Below are positions 19,375 through 27,991 of a DNA stretch of 64,000 nucleotides, piece after piece. Position numbers and translations under genes: made by a program. The stretch lies in contig CAYSOF010000007.1 of the NCBI GenBank assembly GCA_964432595.1, positions 62,001 to 126,000 of the forward strand, given 5' to 3'. This DNA comes from DASYLJ01 sp964432595. Its GTDB lineage: Bacteria; Desulfobacterota; Binatia; DP-6. Below the pieces are notes generated by a model. It did not search any database, was not told the DNA's origin, and was given only the letters and a program-made list of their open reading frames with translations. Within the stretch, counting starts at the first letter, position 1; every line of letters begins with the position of its first letter.

Positions 19375-20175
19375 TCAGCGTCCCTTCCAGGCGGGCGGGC
19401 GCTTCTCGAGGAACGCCGTCAACCCTTCGACCCGATCGTCGGTGGCGAACGTCACGCCGAACGCCTCGACCTCGTAGCGCAGGCCGGGCGCGAGCGTCGG
19501 CTCGACGGCCGCGCGCGTCGCGCGCTTCGCCTGCCGCAGCGCCACCGGCGCGCGTGCCGCCAGCTCGCCGGCGAGCTTCGCTGCTTCCGCCGCGAGCTCG
19601 GCATCGGGGACCACGCGGTTGACCAGGCCGATGCGCAGCGCCTCGTCCGCGGGGATCATGCTTCCGAGGTATACGAGCTCTCGCGCACGTGCGAGCCCGG
19701 TCCGCGCGATCAGCCGCTGGGTGCCACCGAAGCCGGGGATCAGCCCGAGCGTGATCTCGGGCAGCCCGAAGCGCGCCTTCTGACCGGCGACGATCAGATC
19801 GCAGGCGAGCGCCAGCTCGCAGCCGCCGCCGAGCGCCACGCCGTTGACCGCCGCCACGACGGGGATCTCGAGCTCTTCGAGCCGGCCGAGCACCTCGTGC
19901 CCGAGCCGCGAGTAGGCGTGCCCCTCCTCGCCCGACATGGCTTTCATGGCCGCGATGTCGGCCCCGGCGCAGAACGCCTTCTCCCCGGCGCCGGTCACCA
20001 CGACGGCTCGGATCGCGTCGTCGCGCCGGATCTCGCGGACGGCCCTGGCCAGCTCCTTCAGGGTGGCGCCGTCGAGCGCGTTCAGTGCCTTCGGACGGTT
20101 CAGCCGGATCGTGGCGACCGCGTCCGCCCGCTCCAGGACCAGGTTCGCGAAATCATCCATGTGACGGGGCGTCAT
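19375..20175 (-). CDS. Enoyl-CoA hydratase (crotonase)
   Basis: 266 aa. Both catalytic glutamates of crotonase are present, in GGGCELALACD and in PEITLGLIPGFGG, as are the oxyanion-hole segment GAGEKAFCAGADI and the C-terminal FLEKRPPAWKGR. It hydrates short-chain trans-2-enoyl-CoA. ATG 20160 (MDDFANLVLERA) is an alternative start that removes five residues. It is 3 bp upstream of the mutase large subunit and 31 bp downstream of glpX, so it either continues the long leftward operon or starts a sub-operon for branched acyl-CoA turnover. Confidence 0.92.
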   Translation of the reverse strand: MTPRHMDDFANLVLERADAVATIRLNRPKALNALDGATLKELARAVREIRRDDAIRAVVVTGAGEKAFCAGADIAAMKAMSGEEGHAYSRLGHEVLGRLEELEIPVVAAVNGVALGGGCELALACDLIVAGQKARFGLPEITLGLIPGFGGTQRLIARTGLARARELVYLGSMIPADEALRIGLVNRVVPDAELAAEAAKLAGELAARAPVALRQAKRATRAAVEPTLAPGLRYEVEAFGVTFATDDRVEGLTAFLEKRPPAWKGR

Positions 20176-20206
20176 ACCGCGATCGCCCCCGCCATTGCCA
20201 CGGCTT

Positions 20207-21160
20207 TCAGTACAGGGGGACGCGGTCGAACCGGTGGTGCGCCTGGATGAAGCGCATGGTGCTCGTGGACGACCGCATCACGACCGACGTCGTGACCGCG
20301 CCGCCCTTCACGTAGCGAACGCCGGCCAGGTAGTCGCCTGGGGTGACGCCGGTCGCGGCGAACATGACCGCGCCCGACGCCAGCTGGTCGAGCGAGTACT
20401 TCTTCTGCATGTCGAAGATGCCGAGCGCGCGGCACTGCCCCGCTTCGAACTCGTTGCGCGGCTTGAGCCGCGCCTGCATCTCGCCGCCGAGGCAGGTGAG
20501 CGCCGCCGCCGCGATGATCCCCTGCGGCGCGCGGCCGACGCCGATCATCATGTCGACGCCCGCCTCGGGCTTCGTCGTCGCGAGCGCCGCCGAGACGTCG
20601 CCGTCGCTGATCAGCTTGATGCGTGCGCCCGCGCGGCGCACCTCTTCGATCAGCTTCTCGTGCCGCGGCCGATCGAGGATGACGACGGTGAGATCCTCGA
20701 CGTAGACGCCTTTCGCCTCGGCGAGCGCGTGGAGGTTCTGCGTCGGCGTCCGGTCCAGGTCGACGACGCCGCGGCCTTCGGGGCCGCAGGCGATCTTCTC
20801 CATGTAGGTGTCGGGCACGCGGAGCAGGCTCGCGGGATCGGCGATGGCGATCGCCGAGAGCGCGTTGTAGGAGCCCGTCGCGCAGATCGTGGCGCCCTCG
20901 ATGGCGTCGAGCGCGACGTCGACCTGCGGGCCCTGCCCCGTGCCGACCCGCTCGCCGACGAAGAGCATGGGGATCGCGTCCTCCGGCCCCTCGCCGATGA
21001 CGATCGTGCCGTCGATGGCGATCGCGTCGAACGCCTTGCGCATGGCCTCGACCGCGGCGGTGTCCGCCGCGACGTCGTCGCCGCGGCCCATGAGCCGCGC
21101 CGACGCGAGCGCCGCGGCCTCGGTGACCCGGACGAGGTCCATCGCGAGGTTGCGCTCCAT
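20207..21160 (-). CDS. glpX: Class II fructose-1,6-bisphosphatase
   Basis: 317 aa. GlpX family: metal-binding IGEGPEDAIPMLFVGERVGT, VDVALDAIEGAT, and the phosphate-binding GVGRAPQGIIAAAAL. Gluconeogenic dephosphorylation of fructose-1,6-bisphosphate. It lies 10 bp after the phosphomutase-like gene and may be translated from the same message. No class I enzyme is visible in the window. Confidence 0.94.
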   Translation of the reverse strand: MERNLAMDLVRVTEAAALASARLMGRGDDVAADTAAVEAMRKAFDAIAIDGTIVIGEGPEDAIPMLFVGERVGTGQGPQVDVALDAIEGATICATGSYNALSAIAIADPASLLRVPDTYMEKIACGPEGRGVVDLDRTPTQNLHALAEAKGVYVEDLTVVILDRPRHEKLIEEVRRAGARIKLISDGDVSAALATTKPEAGVDMMIGVGRAPQGIIAAAALTCLGGEMQARLKPRNEFEAGQCRALGIFDMQKKYSLDQLASGAVMFAATGVTPGDYLAGVRYVKGGAVTTSVVMRSSTSTMRFIQAHHRFDRVPLY

Positions 21161-21170
21161 GCCGGACTCC

Positions 21171-22382
21171 CTACACCCGCAGGAGACGTTCGAGGAGCGT
21201 GTGCCCCTCGGCGATGAAGATGCCCTGCTCGCGCGCGTCGCGCTCGTGGTACGCGCGCTTCTGCCCGCGCGCCCTCTCCTCGTCCTTCGACACGTAGACG
21301 ACGAACGGCACCGGCTCGCCCGTGTAGCCGCGTGTCGCGCACGACGTCGGATGGTCGGGCGCCACCATCACGCGCCACTCGCCGCCGCGCTGGCGCAGGC
21401 CCTCGAGCACCGGCCCGACGACCTGCTCGTCGAAGTGCTCGATGGCGGCGACCTTCTTGTGCGGATCGCCCATGTGACCGCCCTCCGCCGGCGCGTTCAC
21501 GTGGATCAGCACGAAGTCGCGGTCGTCCAGCGCACTCAGGCCGTGCTCGGCCTTGCCGCGGAAGTTCGTGTCGAGGTCGCCCGTCGCCCCGGGGACGTCG
21601 AGCACCCGGAGGCCCGCCAGCATGCCGAGCCCGCGCACGTGATCGAGTGCGGCGACGACGCTGCCCTCGACACCGAACTTCTCGCGCAGCGACGGCAGCG
21701 TGGGGCGAGTCCCCTGCCCCCACAGCCAGATCGACGTGGGCGCGCGCTCGCCCCGGGCGCGGCGCGCCTCGCAGATCGGGTGCGCCGCCAGGACGCCGCT
21801 CGCGCGCGACATCAGCGACAGCAACCGATCGGCGCCCGGACCCTCCGGCAACGCCGGTGCGATCGCCTTCTCGGCGATCGTGTGCGGCGGCGTCGTCTTC
21901 ATGCGGTGCTCGCCGTTCCGCCAGACGAGCAGATGCCGATAGCCGACGCCCGGATAGAGCTCGATGCCGTCGCCGCCTATGGCCTGCGCGAGGTCCGCGA
22001 TCAGGACGTGCGCCTCCGCGTTCGGCGGATGGCCCCCGGTGAAGTCGCGCATGATCTCGCTGCCGTCGTCGAGCACCTCGCGCGTCACCAGATTGCAGCG
22101 GAACGCGACGTCCGCCGGCGCCAGCGAGACCCCGAGGCTGACCGCCTCGATGGGCGCACAGCCGGTGCGATAGCGCGCGGGATCGTATCCCAGGAGCGAC
22201 AGGCTGCCGGCCTCGCTGGCCGGGGCGACTCCCTGGGGTATCGTCCGCGTCAGGCCCAGGATGCCGCGGCTGGCCATGCGGTCCAGGTTCGGCGTCCGTG
22301 CCGCTTCGAGCGGCGTCTTCCCCCCGAGCTCGGCGACGGGCTCGTCGCCCATCCCGTCCCCCTGCAACACCACACACTTCAT
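21171..22382 (-). CDS. ApgM-type phosphoglycerate mutase family protein, candidate homoserine kinase
   Basis: 403 aa alkaline-phosphatase-fold protein of the 2,3-bisphosphoglycerate-independent, archaeal-type mutase group. Metal/nucleophile signatures are GDGMGDEP at the N-terminus, PASEAGSLSLLGYDP (Ser 56 the likely nucleophile), HVNAPAEGGHMGD and MVAPDHPTS. A subgroup of this family, described as proposed homoserine kinase, sits beside hom and thrC in genomes without ThrB. Here it follows thrC by 13 bp and hom by one gene, and no GHMP-type homoserine kinase is in the cluster. The alternative is a plain glycolytic mutase, which glpX downstream would also suit. Confidence 0.85.
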   Translation of the reverse strand: MKCVVLQGDGMGDEPVAELGGKTPLEAARTPNLDRMASRGILGLTRTIPQGVAPASEAGSLSLLGYDPARYRTGCAPIEAVSLGVSLAPADVAFRCNLVTREVLDDGSEIMRDFTGGHPPNAEAHVLIADLAQAIGGDGIELYPGVGYRHLLVWRNGEHRMKTTPPHTIAEKAIAPALPEGPGADRLLSLMSRASGVLAAHPICEARRARGERAPTSIWLWGQGTRPTLPSLREKFGVEGSVVAALDHVRGLGMLAGLRVLDVPGATGDLDTNFRGKAEHGLSALDDRDFVLIHVNAPAEGGHMGDPHKKVAAIEHFDEQVVGPVLEGLRQRGGEWRVMVAPDHPTSCATRGYTGEPVPFVVYVSKDEERARGQKRAYHERDAREQGIFIAEGHTLLERLLRV

Positions 22383-22395
22383 CGAAACAAAGAGC

Positions 22396-23472
22396 CTAGC
22401 CCAGCTCCAGCACAGCTGCCAGCCGCGCGAGATCCGCCGGGATCGTGATGGTCGGCTCGGAGTTCGCGATCGCGGTGTCCGGATCCTTCAGGCCGTGGCC
22501 GGTCAGGGTCAGCACGAGGACGTCGCCCGCACGGAGCTGGCCCCGCGCGCCCATGCGCAGCGCGCCCGCGACGCTGATCGCGGACGCCGGCTCGCAGAAG
22601 ACGCCTTCGGTCCGCGCCACCAGGCGATACGCCGCCAGGATGTCCTCGTCCTCGACGGCCTCGATCGCGCCGCCCGACTCGTCGCGCGCCGCGATGGCCC
22701 CGTCCCAACTGGCGGGATTGCCGATGCGGATCGCCGTGGCGATCGTGCGCGGCTCGGTGACGACCTTCCCGTGCACGAGCGGCGCCGCGCCGGCGGCCTC
22801 GAATCCCATCATGACGGGACGCGACGTCGTGACGCCGTCGGCCGCGTATTCACAGTAGCCGCGCCAGTACGCGGTGATGTTGCCGGCGTTGCCGACGGGC
22901 AGCAGATGGTAATCCGGCGCGCGACCGAGCGCGTCGCAGATCTCGAACGCCGCCGTCTTCTGCCCCTGGATGCGATCGGGGTTGACGGAATTCACGAGCG
23001 ACAGCTGCGTCGGGTAGCGCTCCTTCACGTCGCGCACCATCGTCAGCGCGTGGTCGAAGTTGCCCTCGATCTGGATCACCTTCGCGCCGTGCATGACGGC
23101 CTGCGACAGCTTGCCGAGCGCGATCTTCCCCTGCGGGACGACGACGTAGGCACGGATGCCGCCGCGCGCCGCGAACGCCGCGGCCGACGCCGACGTGTTG
23201 CCCGTGGACGCGCAGATGATGGCCTCGGCGCCGCCCGCCAGCGCGCGCGTGACGGCGACCGTCATCCCGCGGTCCTTGAACGAGCCGGTCGGGTTCTGAC
23301 CCTCGCACTTGAGGTACACCTCGACGCCCGGCGCGATCGCGGCCGCGAGACGGTCGGCCCGCACGAGCGGCGTGTTGCCCTCGCTCAGCGAGACGACGCG
23401 GTCGTCGGGGCCGATCGGCAGTCGCGCGCGGTAGTGCGCGATGAGGCCGTTCCAGCCGGCATGCGTCTTCAT
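22396..23472 (-). CDS. thrC: Threonine synthase
   Basis: 358 aa, the short PLP fold II type. Schiff-base Lys in NPTGSFKDRGM, substrate loop CASTGNTSASAAAFAARGG, and PLP-phosphate loop PVGNAGNITAYW. Converts O-phosphohomoserine to threonine. Its ATG overlaps the hom stop (ATGA). The phosphohomoserine supply would have to come from the adjacent mutase-family protein or from a gene elsewhere. Confidence 0.95.
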   Translation of the reverse strand: MKTHAGWNGLIAHYRARLPIGPDDRVVSLSEGNTPLVRADRLAAAIAPGVEVYLKCEGQNPTGSFKDRGMTVAVTRALAGGAEAIICASTGNTSASAAAFAARGGIRAYVVVPQGKIALGKLSQAVMHGAKVIQIEGNFDHALTMVRDVKERYPTQLSLVNSVNPDRIQGQKTAAFEICDALGRAPDYHLLPVGNAGNITAYWRGYCEYAADGVTTSRPVMMGFEAAGAAPLVHGKVVTEPRTIATAIRIGNPASWDGAIAARDESGGAIEAVEDEDILAAYRLVARTEGVFCEPASAISVAGALRMGARGQLRAGDVLVLTLTGHGLKDPDTAIANSEPTITIPADLARLAAVLELG

Positions 23473-24782
23473 CCCAGCTGCTCCTCGATGCGGATCGACA
23501 CCGGCCGCCCGCGCACCGTGTCCAGACCGTCGATGGCGCGCAGCGCACGCGCGACGTTCCGCTCGCGGGCCCGGTGCGTCCGGATGACGATCGGCACCGT
23601 GGTTCCCGCGCGCCGGTCACGTTGGATCACGGCAGCGATACTAATATCGAAGCGGCCCAGGATACCAGCAATGCGCGCGAGCACGCCGGGGCGGTCGAGC
23701 GCCATGCAACGCAGATAGTACTCGCTCTCGAGGTCCGCCATCGGCTGCATCTTCACCTTGCGCAGCGTCGCCTGCGGCACGCCCCACGGGGCGACGCGCA
23801 CGGCGTCACCGACGGCGCGGTCGCGGACCGCGGCGATCAGGTCGGCGATCACGGCGGTGGCCGTGGGCAGCGAGCCCGCGCCCTGGCCGTAGTACATCGT
23901 CGGGCCGAGCGCCGCGCCGCGCACGAACAGCGCGTTGAAGTTGCCGCCGACGTCGGCCAGCAGATGCCCGTTCGGGATCATCGTCGGGTGCACCCGCGCC
24001 TCGAGCGCGGTGCCGTGGTCCTTCGCGATCGCGAGCAGCTTGATCGTGTATCCCAGCTCGCGCGCGAACGCGATGTCGATCGCGTCGACATGCCGAATGC
24101 CTTCCGTCGCGATGTCGGCGAACCGCGGCCGGACGCCGAACGCCAGCGTCGTCAGCAGCGCCAGCTTGTGCGCGGAGTCGATGCCGTCGATGTCGGTGGA
24201 CGGGTTCGCCTCCGCGAGCCCGAGCTTCTGCGCCTCGGCGAGCACGTCGTCGAACGGCCGCCCCTCGCGCGTCATCGTGGTGAGGATGTGGTTGCACGTC
24301 CCGTTGACGATGCCGTGCACCGCGACCGTCTTGTCGCCGGCCAGGCCCTCCTTCAGCGTGCGCAGGATCGGGATGCCGCCGCCGACGCTCGCCTCGAAGC
24401 CGAGCCGCACGCCCTGCTTCTCCGCCGCCGCGACGATCTCCTCGCCGTGGACCGCGAGCAGCGCCTTGTTCGCGGTGACGACGTCCTTGCCCTGCCGGAT
24501 CGCCTCGAGCACGAACCGCCGCGCCGGCTCGTAGCCGCCGATCAGCTCGATGACGATGGCGATGCTGGGATCGCCGAGGAGCGCGGCGGCGTCGTTCGTG
24601 AGCCGCGCCGGCTTCACCGCGACACCGCGATCGGTCGTCGTGTCGAGATCGGCGATCGTCGTGATCTCGATCGTCCGTCCGGTCCGGCGCGTGATCTCCG
24701 CGCGATGCGCCCGGAGCAGCTTCACCACGCCGGCGCCGATCGTCCCGAAGCCGATCAGCCCGACCTTGACGGTCTGCGCCAC
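23469..24782 (-). CDS. hom: Homoserine dehydrogenase
   Basis: 437 aa, GTG start. NAD(P) motif GLIGFGTIGAGVVKLL, KDVVTANKALLA with the catalytic Lys, GFEASVGGGIPI, GIVNGTCNHILT and LGLAEANPSTDIDGIDSAHK. The last 80 residues are an ACT domain (YYLRCMALDRPGVLARIAGI), which normally gives threonine feedback inhibition. It lies 3 bp after the aminotransferase gene and overlaps thrC by 4 bp. Confidence 0.96.
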   Translation of the reverse strand: MAQTVKVGLIGFGTIGAGVVKLLRAHRAEITRRTGRTIEITTIADLDTTTDRGVAVKPARLTNDAAALLGDPSIAIVIELIGGYEPARRFVLEAIRQGKDVVTANKALLAVHGEEIVAAAEKQGVRLGFEASVGGGIPILRTLKEGLAGDKTVAVHGIVNGTCNHILTTMTREGRPFDDVLAEAQKLGLAEANPSTDIDGIDSAHKLALLTTLAFGVRPRFADIATEGIRHVDAIDIAFARELGYTIKLLAIAKDHGTALEARVHPTMIPNGHLLADVGGNFNALFVRGAALGPTMYYGQGAGSLPTATAVIADLIAAVRDRAVGDAVRVAPWGVPQATLRKVKMQPMADLESEYYLRCMALDRPGVLARIAGILGRFDISIAAVIQRDRRAGTTVPIVIRTHRARERNVARALRAIDGLDTVRGRPVSIRIEEQLG

Positions 24783-24785
24783 GGG

Positions 24786-26027
24786 TCAGCTCGCGTGGGC
24801 GCTCGGCGCGCCGGCCAGGGGTCCGCTGAGCGCCCGCTTGATGCCGCGGACGGCCTGTCGCGTACGGTGCTCGTTCTCGATGAGCGCCATGCGCACGAAC
24901 TGGTCGCCGTACTCGCCGAAGCCGATGCCCGGCGACACCGCCACCTTCGCCTCGCGCAGCAGCAGCTTGGCGAACTCGAGCGAGCCGAGCTGCTTGAACT
25001 CGTCCGGTATCTGCGCCCAGACGAACATCGTCGCCTTCGGCTTCGGCACGTTCCACCCGATGCGCTGGAGGCCTTCGCAGAGCACGTTCCGTCGCTCCAG
25101 GTAGACCTGCTTGATCTCGTCGACGTAGTGCTGCGGGCCGTTGAGGGCGTGCGTCGCGGCGATCTGGAGCGGCTGGAACGTGCCGTAGTCCAGATAGCTC
25201 TTGATGCGCGCCAGCGCCGCGATGATCTCCGGATGGCCGACGGCGAAGCCGATGCGCCAGCCCGGCATGTTGTAGCTCTTCGACAGCGTGAAGAACTCGA
25301 CGCCCACCTCGCGCGCGCCCGGGACCTGCATGAACGACGGCGCCTGATAGCCGTCGAAGCAGAGATCGGCGTAGGCGAGGTCGTGGACGACGAGGCACTC
25401 GTGCTCGCGCGCGAACTCGACGATGCGCCGGAAGAAGTCGAGGTCGACGACCTCCGTCGTGGGATTGGCCGGGAAGTTCAAGATGAGCAGCTTCGGCTTC
25501 GGCCACGCGGTGCGGACGGCCTCCTGCAGCGCCGCGAAGAAGTCGCCCCCCGGCACGAGCGGGACGGAGCGCAGGTCGCCGCCCGCGATCACGACCGAGT
25601 ACTGATGGATCGGATACGTCGGGCTCGGGCACAGGACGACGTCGCCCGGCGCCAACATCGCGAGCGCCAGATGCCCGATGCCCTCCTTCGAGCCGATCGT
25701 CACGATGGCCTCGCGGTCGGGATCGAGGTCGACGTCGTAGCGCCGCTTGTACCAGTCGCAGATCGCGACGCGCAGCTTGTAGATGCCCCGCGACACCGAG
25801 TAGCGATGGTTCTGCGGCTTCTGGGCCGACTCGACCAGGCTCTGCACGATGTGCGGCGGCGTCGGTCCGTCGGGGTTGCCCATCGACAGATCGACCACGT
25901 CCTCCCCCGCACGTCGCGCCGCCTGCTTGAGATCGCCGATGACGTTGAAGACGTAGGGCGGGAGCCGTTTGATGCGGGGAAATTCGAGGATGCCGCCGGT
26001 TCTAGGGGATCGATCCCGGACCGTCAA
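24786..26027 (-). CDS. AlaC-type PLP aminotransferase
   Basis: About 400-413 aa class I aminotransferase. Closest remembered relative is AlaC (alanine transaminase): RLPPYVFNVIGDLKQAARR, VDLSMGNPDGPTPPHIV, HDLAYADLCFDGYQAPS, PLP Lys in FFTLSKSYNMPGWRIGF, and C-terminal VSPGIGFGEYGDQFVRMAL. In an operon with hom and thrC it may supply aspartate or alanine. The only conventional start in frame is TTG 26027, but that TTG is the first half of a promoter -35 box (TTGACG, 17 bp, TAGAAC). Transcription from it would begin near 25991, exactly at an in-frame ATC, giving a protein starting near ILEFPRIKRLPPYVF. The N-terminus is unresolved. Confidence 0.88.
   Translation of the reverse strand: MTVRDRSPRTGGILEFPRIKRLPPYVFNVIGDLKQAARRAGEDVVDLSMGNPDGPTPPHIVQSLVESAQKPQNHRYSVSRGIYKLRVAICDWYKRRYDVDLDPDREAIVTIGSKEGIGHLALAMLAPGDVVLCPSPTYPIHQYSVVIAGGDLRSVPLVPGGDFFAALQEAVRTAWPKPKLLILNFPANPTTEVVDLDFFRRIVEFAREHECLVVHDLAYADLCFDGYQAPSFMQVPGAREVGVEFFTLSKSYNMPGWRIGFAVGHPEIIAALARIKSYLDYGTFQPLQIAATHALNGPQHYVDEIKQVYLERRNVLCEGLQRIGWNVPKPKATMFVWAQIPDEFKQLGSLEFAKLLLREAKVAVSPGIGFGEYGDQFVRMALIENEHRTRQAVRGIKRALSGPLAGAPSAHAS
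25999..26027 (-). promoter_or_regulatory. Promoter at the head of the aminotransferase-hom-thrC operon
   Basis: Read leftward: TTGACG (26022-26027), 17-bp spacer, TAGAAC (25999-26004). The spacer contains the 12-bp palindrome GGGATCGATCCC (26006-26017), a possible operator. It overlaps the only conventional start codon of the downstream gene. Confidence 0.5.
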
Positions 26028-26084
26028 ACCTCACGGGTTGTCAGCGCATGCGCGGCTGCGCTACTCCCGCGGCGGTCCTTTCGC

Positions 26085-27317
26085 ATGCTGGACGCGACCC
26101 GTATCGGCGTCGACGACGACGCGTTCCGCCGTGCCCTCGCGGACGAACGTCTCCGCAACGCACGGCGCCTGAACGCGATCCGCTTCCTCGGCATGTGCGG
26201 GTTCGGTCCGCTGCTCGTGTTCCTCGACGTCGCGCTCGGGCTGCCGGGATGGCAGGGCAACCTGCCCGTCGTCTTCGTCTACTGGGCCGCCGCCGGGGCC
26301 GCCTTCGTCCTCGGGCGCAACCTCGATCGGGCCGCGCACCTCACCAGCTACGCGATCCCGTTCGTCGACGTCCCGATGCTGTACCTGGTGCAGCGCGCGT
26401 ACCTGAACGACCCGTCCGACACGGGCGTGGCCGGGTTCACGATCGCGGTGTACGTGCTGCTGGTCCACCTGTCCGGGCTCACGCTCGAGCGCTGGCAGGT
26501 CGTCCTCACCGCGTCGGTCGCGACCGTGCTGGGCACCCGGCTCCAGGCCCTGAGCGGCGTCGACGCCGGCGCGATGACGGCGACGGTCCTGCTCCTCGGT
26601 CTGATGGCCGCGGCCGTGATCTACGGCAACCAGCGCGCCGTGGCGCTCGTCGCGCGCGTGTCGAGCGAGCAGCAGCGGCGCGAGCGGCTCGGCCGCTACT
26701 TCTCGCCCCAGGTCGCCGCCGCCGTGGAGGCGATGCCCGCCGGCGGCGCCACCGGGCAGCACTGCACCGTCACGCTCCTCTTCAGCGACCTCCGCGACTT
26801 CACCGCCATGTCGGCCGGACTCGACGCGCGCGAAGTGGTGGCCCTCCTGAACGAGTGCCACGGGCGCATGGTCGACGTGGTCTTCGCGCACGGCGGGACG
26901 CTCGACAAGTACATCGGCGACGGCATCATGGCGTACTTCGGCGCGCCGCTGCCGCAGGCCGACCACGCCGAGCGCGCCGTCCGCTGCGCGATCGCGATGC
27001 AGGCGGCGATGGCCGACCTGAACCAGACCCGCACCGCGCGCGGCGCACCGCCGCTCCGCATGGGCATCGGCGTACACACCGGCACCGTCGTGGTGGGCGA
27101 CGTGGGGTCGCCACATCGACGTGAGTACACGGCGATCGGCGACGCGGTGAACGTCTGCTCGCGGCTCGAGGCGCTCACGAAGATCCACGGCACGCCGATC
27201 CTCGTCTCGGAGGACACGCGCCGTCTCGTCGGGGACGCGTTCCGCTTCGAGGCGGCGGCGCCGGCGCGGGTGACGGGCAAGGCCGAACCCGTCGTTTCCT
27301 ACGCCCCCACACGTTGA
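26085..27317 (+). CDS. Membrane-anchored class III adenylate/guanylate cyclase
   Basis: 410 aa from ATG 26085. Residues 30-185 contain about five or six hydrophobic helices, a membrane sensor-like module. A short linker (RRERLGRYFSPQVAAAVEAM) leads into a class III cyclase domain with metal-binding Asp 235 (LLFSDLRDFT) and Asp 279 (DKYIGDGIMAYFGAP) and the GVHTGTVVVGDVGSPHRREY core. Makes cAMP or possibly cGMP. It is transcribed away from the aminotransferase operon. The stop codon overlaps the -35 box of the TetR promoter. Confidence 0.9.
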   Translation: MLDATRIGVDDDAFRRALADERLRNARRLNAIRFLGMCGFGPLLVFLDVALGLPGWQGNLPVVFVYWAAAGAAFVLGRNLDRAAHLTSYAIPFVDVPMLYLVQRAYLNDPSDTGVAGFTIAVYVLLVHLSGLTLERWQVVLTASVATVLGTRLQALSGVDAGAMTATVLLLGLMAAAVIYGNQRAVALVARVSSEQQRRERLGRYFSPQVAAAVEAMPAGGATGQHCTVTLLFSDLRDFTAMSAGLDAREVVALLNECHGRMVDVVFAHGGTLDKYIGDGIMAYFGAPLPQADHAERAVRCAIAMQAAMADLNQTRTARGAPPLRMGIGVHTGTVVVGDVGSPHRREYTAIGDAVNVCSRLEALTKIHGTPILVSEDTRRLVGDAFRFEAAAPARVTGKAEPVVSYAPTR

Positions 27318-27342
27318 CTCGGTCGACTGGAGCCCGTTAATA
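27314..27342 (+). promoter_or_regulatory. Promoter of tetR-FAD monooxygenase operon
   Basis: TTGACT (27314-27319), then GTTAAT (27336-27341) at 16 bp or TTAATA (27337-27342) at 17 bp. The start site would be about 10 nt before the ATG at 27360; no Shine-Dalgarno is seen. The -35 overlaps the stop codon of the cyclase gene. Confidence 0.45.
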
Positions 27343-27352
27343 GGCTCCAGTC
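27325..27352 (+). promoter_or_regulatory. 28-bp operator-like inverted repeat upstream of tetR
   Basis: GACTGGAGCC, 8-bp AT-rich centre (CGTTAATA), GGCTCCAGTC: two perfect 10-bp arms. The centre coincides with the -10 box, and the right arm ends 7 bp before the start codon. The size and place fit an autorepression site for the TetR regulator encoded next. No T-run follows, so it is not a terminator. Confidence 0.65.
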
Positions 27353-27359
27353 TACTTAC

Positions 27360-27989
27360 ATGCCGGAGTCCACCGCAGCCGCCCCCTCCCGTCGCGACCG
27401 CAAGAAGCAGCGCACGCGCCGCGACCTCTACGCCGCCGCCGTCCGACTGTTCCTCCGCGACGGGGTCGAGCGCGTCACGATCGACGCCATCTGCGCCGAG
27501 GCCGACGTCGCCCGCGCCACCTTCTTCCTGCATTTCGCGACGAAGGACGCCGTGCTCGCGGAGTACGGCCGCCAGGTGACGAACGACCTCGCAGCCATCC
27601 TCGACGACGACGCGCCCGCGACCGCGACGCTCCGGCAGGCGCTCGGCTTCCTCTGCGATCGGGCACTCGAGCATGCCGCGCTGATGCAGCCGATCCTGCA
27701 CGCGCTGCTCACGCGCCCGGCGTCGCTCGCGGCGCACGCCGAGCAGGGGCGCGATCTCACCACCATGCTGGCGGCGGTGGTCCGCCGCGGCCAGCGCGCC
27801 GGCCAGCTCCGTCGCGGCCTCGATCCACAGCTCGCCGCGGCCGTCGTCGTGAGCGCCTACTTCGCGATCGTCGGCGAGTGGATGCGCCGGCCGGACGCGC
27901 TCGACCTGCGCGCGTCCGTCGACCAATCGCTCGACATCGTCCTGCGCGGCCTCGTCCGCTCGCGGCCGCGCCCCAGCCGAGGAGGTTGA
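27360..27989 (+). CDS. TetR-family transcriptional regulator
   Basis: 209 aa. N-terminal basic arm (SRRDRKKQRTRRDLY), then the TetR helix-turn-helix DGVERVTIDAICAEADVARA with TFFLHFATKDAVL. The C-terminal ligand domain is not assignable. It precedes an FAD monooxygenase by 2 bp and carries a 28-bp inverted repeat over its own promoter, so it probably represses this operon until the monooxygenase substrate or a product binds. Confidence 0.9.
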   Translation: MPESTAAAPSRRDRKKQRTRRDLYAAAVRLFLRDGVERVTIDAICAEADVARATFFLHFATKDAVLAEYGRQVTNDLAAILDDDAPATATLRQALGFLCDRALEHAALMQPILHALLTRPASLAAHAEQGRDLTTMLAAVVRRGQRAGQLRRGLDPQLAAAVVVSAYFAIVGEWMRRPDALDLRASVDQSLDIVLRGLVRSRPRPSRGG

Positions 27990-27991
27990 TC

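Noticed and set aside
23574..26084. Upstream extension of the adenylate cyclase frame
   Set aside because: The frame stays open for 2.5 kb antisense to hom and the aminotransferase by chance. The cyclase is taken to start at ATG 26085, where the membrane region begins.
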